Shown here piece after piece: positions 17,501 to 18,556 of a DNA stretch of 18,556 bases (position 1 is the stretch's first letter; every line of letters begins with the position of its first letter). Source of the DNA: an uncultured Candidatus Competibacteraceae bacterium (GTDB taxonomy: Bacteria; Pseudomonadota; Gammaproteobacteria; Competibacterales; Competibacteraceae); the NCBI GenBank assembly GCA_937872125.1, contig CALMNY010000530.1, positions 1-18,556 on the forward strand, written 5' to 3'. Under the pieces are notes generated by a model. It saw only the letters and a program-made list of their open reading frames with translations. It was not told the DNA's origin and did not search any database. A program made the translations under genes and the position numbers.

Positions 17501-17698
17501 ATCCGCCGCGATCAGCAACACGCTGGGCGGCGCTGGTTTGACCAGGCTGTAACGCATGGTCAGACCGTAAAGCGCGGCGTCGGTAATTTGGAAAAAATTG
17601 ATCTGATGCGACACCCATGTCGTTAATACTATCGCGATAGCGATAATGATCCCGCTATAAGGAAGTTTGGCGGCTGTGAAGATATTGGGGAATGCCAT
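14501..17698 (-). CDS. CHASE2-type membrane sensor with GAF-like, PAS-like, degenerate kinase and receiver domains
   Basis: 1065 residues from the ATG at 17698; the frame also stays open to a TTG at 17821. I chose the ATG because a membrane segment follows at once (about 15-30) and the upstream extension is charged and featureless, although no clear Shine-Dalgarno is present. Order: one membrane helix; CHASE2-like extracytoplasmic domain (about 32-275, with ALYGLTMRYS and GRSVLIGVL); three helices (281-353); GAF-like region (380-515); PAS-like region (565-690); kinase-like region with VHQQLRNHLQ at 705-714, recalling HisKA_2; ATPase-like region with NQGFGMP at 852; receiver at 938-1058. The receiver is complete: DD at 944-945, phospho-acceptor Asp988 (LIVLDMMMPVMDG), Thr1016 and Lys1038 (LFKP). 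The N-box region near 817-830 lacks its usual Asn, so kinase activity is doubtful. It probably senses an envelope signal and controls the downstream genes or their products. Confidence 0.9.
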   Translation of the reverse strand: MAFPNIFTAAKLPYSGIIIAIAIVLTTWVSHQINFFQITDAALYGLTMRYSLVKPAPPSVLLIAADPRDRGASEQSWLRVLETLEKLGARQILFTFLPENTSPRFFERANTMGTVIFGRGIVADPAGDPDQARLEPWPAAVNTLDREPPFGVVALPPADNGYYHRQYAGFTVQGQHHPALEVRAAAQSAGDPSLLPDQPYWVNFQGGPAYLPTVGLQRLLRDGLIPELVRGRSVLIGVLPPPQTPSLHTPLDQTANSGMSLLAFQGYALETLLRNQPIQPFSALMVLTILAVVVFASMIIYQWGRLRFRLWVTSGILLIHAALVWLSLAYAHWWLPATALIVAQIATFTLVFWHRSLAEDKVLRSLIVNLSSRLREHATPPGFYASPEPWKQVVDLVRQTLDLSWLIFLERIPDQYYLREIAAMNCQFADIDERRRDYRRSPYSDALVERRALRLTRRLFLKADPTIDQYLTPLLFGSELLGFWAMGVSPDKIAANPDFFTLVDDFRHQITELLYHRLQWQQRQTAEARNETLRYLRLEGGESLHHTLRQTMLAFERRLFGLEQVFQGMETAAIFYNPFGRALQTNKAMTVILRRGQLPAYEMTALDLLSALCGTSLSDGRQALQRVFTAHQTVTLPASVPGDTQHRYTLRARPILVADNAQPPQSPSEAVEALPFQLRGILIELIDVTTLHNLSLLKAELTERVHQQLRNHLQTMVLAVALREGQGGEGSREPGRAILRQQVETAVALLNQAQKYLLTDLAALQQFDRYPVEPRTLLRAALTRLARQADERRVRIAVQMPEILSLVMADPDALEEILETLVTVLIEDAVVGSELTVKLREQVGWLVYDFTNQGFGMPDAKLQRWLSGNDSEATPLFRRLRLARRQVTDWKGLLQGSSALGQGMRFMLRLPCFSGEEQSDGSEDTIRSHALLGRPDAQRILVVDDSKMIRRLVTLSLQKGGYHARAAANGQQAITLLENWMPDLIVLDMMMPVMDGLKFLEWRNQHHPHLPVLALTGMERPEAREQILAAGANAVLFKPMHIPELLAKVELLLGAGEAAAPTPPH

Positions 17699-17785
17699 TA
17701 TTGGAGGATTGTTCCCATATAATTTTGATGCTGTTTTCAGAAGAGAAGAAGAGCGACGGATATAAATATAGCATTGAAACCGCTG
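17699..17785 (-). promoter_or_regulatory. AT-rich leader, probable promoter region of the six-gene cluster
   Basis: This stretch directly upstream of the sensor start is markedly AT-rich compared with the rest of the window and contains TATATTTATAT (17759-17769 on the minus strand) and AATTATAT (17718-17725), both able to act as -10 elements. No convincing -35 hexamer sits at the right distance, so the exact promoter cannot be fixed. The rpoC terminator just upstream means the cluster needs its own promoter somewhere in 17699-17964. Confidence 0.35.
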
Positions 17786-17964
17786 TGCTTTGAGGCGCCG
17801 CCAGCGCACGAGTCGGACCAAAATAACGGGACCATGGCGATCTCGCCAGCGCCATTAGGGCCGGGCAGGCCGAAACCAATGGCCAGTTGACAGCGACGTT
17901 CGTGGGAGGGTTATGCCGGAGTGGTGAGGAAGATACGGGGTATTTTTACGCTCGGCGCTCAATG
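17786..17964. other. Remainder of the rpoC-sensor intergenic region
   Basis: Together with the leader and terminator this makes up the 334-base gap between rpoC and the sensor gene. I see no convincing coding sequence, RNA gene or repeat in it. A TTGACA hexamer on the plus strand (17887-17892) has no good -10 partner. Upstream control sites for the sensor operon could lie here, but no symmetric operator stands out by eye. Confidence 0.5.
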
Positions 17965-18000
17965 AAAAAAGGCGGGTAACGCCATGCGTCCCCGCCTTCT
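17965..18000 (-). terminator. Rho-independent terminator of rpoC
   Basis: On the minus strand an AAGGCGGG arm (from 17991-17998) pairs perfectly with CCCGCCTT (from 17969-17976) across a 14-base loop and runs straight into T residues (17965-17970). It begins about 32 bases after the rpoC stop. The plus-strand orientation lacks a T tract, so it ends leftward transcription only and separates rpoC from the sensor operon. Confidence 0.9.
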
Positions 18001-18032
18001 CCACCGGACCCGGTTACGAACTCAGGGGTTCG

Positions 18033-18556
<524 letters not shown>

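Noticed and set aside
17699..17821. Upstream TTG start extending the sensor by 41 residues
   Set aside because: The extension is Arg/Ser-rich, lies in the AT-rich leader and precedes the natural membrane-helix start at the ATG of 17698.
17655..17879. Minus-strand open frame of 74 codons overlapping the sensor start
   Set aside because: It overlaps the sensor gene in another frame, has no ribosome binding site and no recognisable features. The sensor frame with its membrane helix is better supported.
17887..17916. TTGACA on the plus strand as a rightward promoter
   Set aside because: The hexamer is perfect, but no good -10 lies 16-18 bases downstream and it would read into antisense rpoC.

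Overview
The window is GC-rich bacterial chromosome, and every supported gene lies on the minus strand, so transcription runs from right to left. At the right edge is the C-terminal end of rpoC (RNA polymerase beta'). Its sequence follows the gammaproteobacterial form closely, which points to a Gram-negative gammaproteobacterium. The outer-membrane-type beta-barrel protein further along agrees with a Gram-negative host. A genus cannot be assigned from sequence alone.

Layout from right to left: rpoC (partial, 18033-18556); a strong rho-independent terminator (17965-18000); an AT-rich leader; then six tightly packed genes. These are (1) a CHASE2-type membrane sensor with GAF-like, PAS-like, degenerate kinase and intact receiver regions (14501-17698); (2) a 1075-residue membrane protein with two tandem PgsC/CapC-like membrane units and a large soluble part that is itself internally duplicated (11256-14483); (3) an 835-residue membrane-anchored beta-rich protein (8752-11259); (4) a small exported protein homologous to the soluble repeats of gene 2, possibly a hydrolase (7811-8716); (5) a roughly 1846-residue exported protein with beta-sandwich modules, a helical-repeat section and a C-terminal beta-barrel (2271-7811); and (6) a cytoplasmic HEAT-repeat-like protein running off the left edge (1-2274, 758 residues visible). 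The junctions after genes 2, 4 and 5 are 1-4 base stop/start overlaps and the others are short gaps, so this looks like one operon.

The working model is an inference. PgsC/CapC is the membrane subunit of the poly-gamma-glutamate synthase of Bacillus. Here it appears in an enlarged, double-unit form next to an inner-membrane-anchored periplasmic protein, a periplasmic protein of hydrolase-like appearance, and a giant protein whose plan (signal peptide, helical repeats, C-terminal barrel) recalls exporters such as BcsC and PgaA. Together they could form a Gram-negative envelope-spanning machine for an acidic or gamma-linked polymer, controlled by the sensor at the head of the operon. No PgsB/CapB ligase is visible. 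If the model is right, it should lie to the left of position 1 or elsewhere in the genome.
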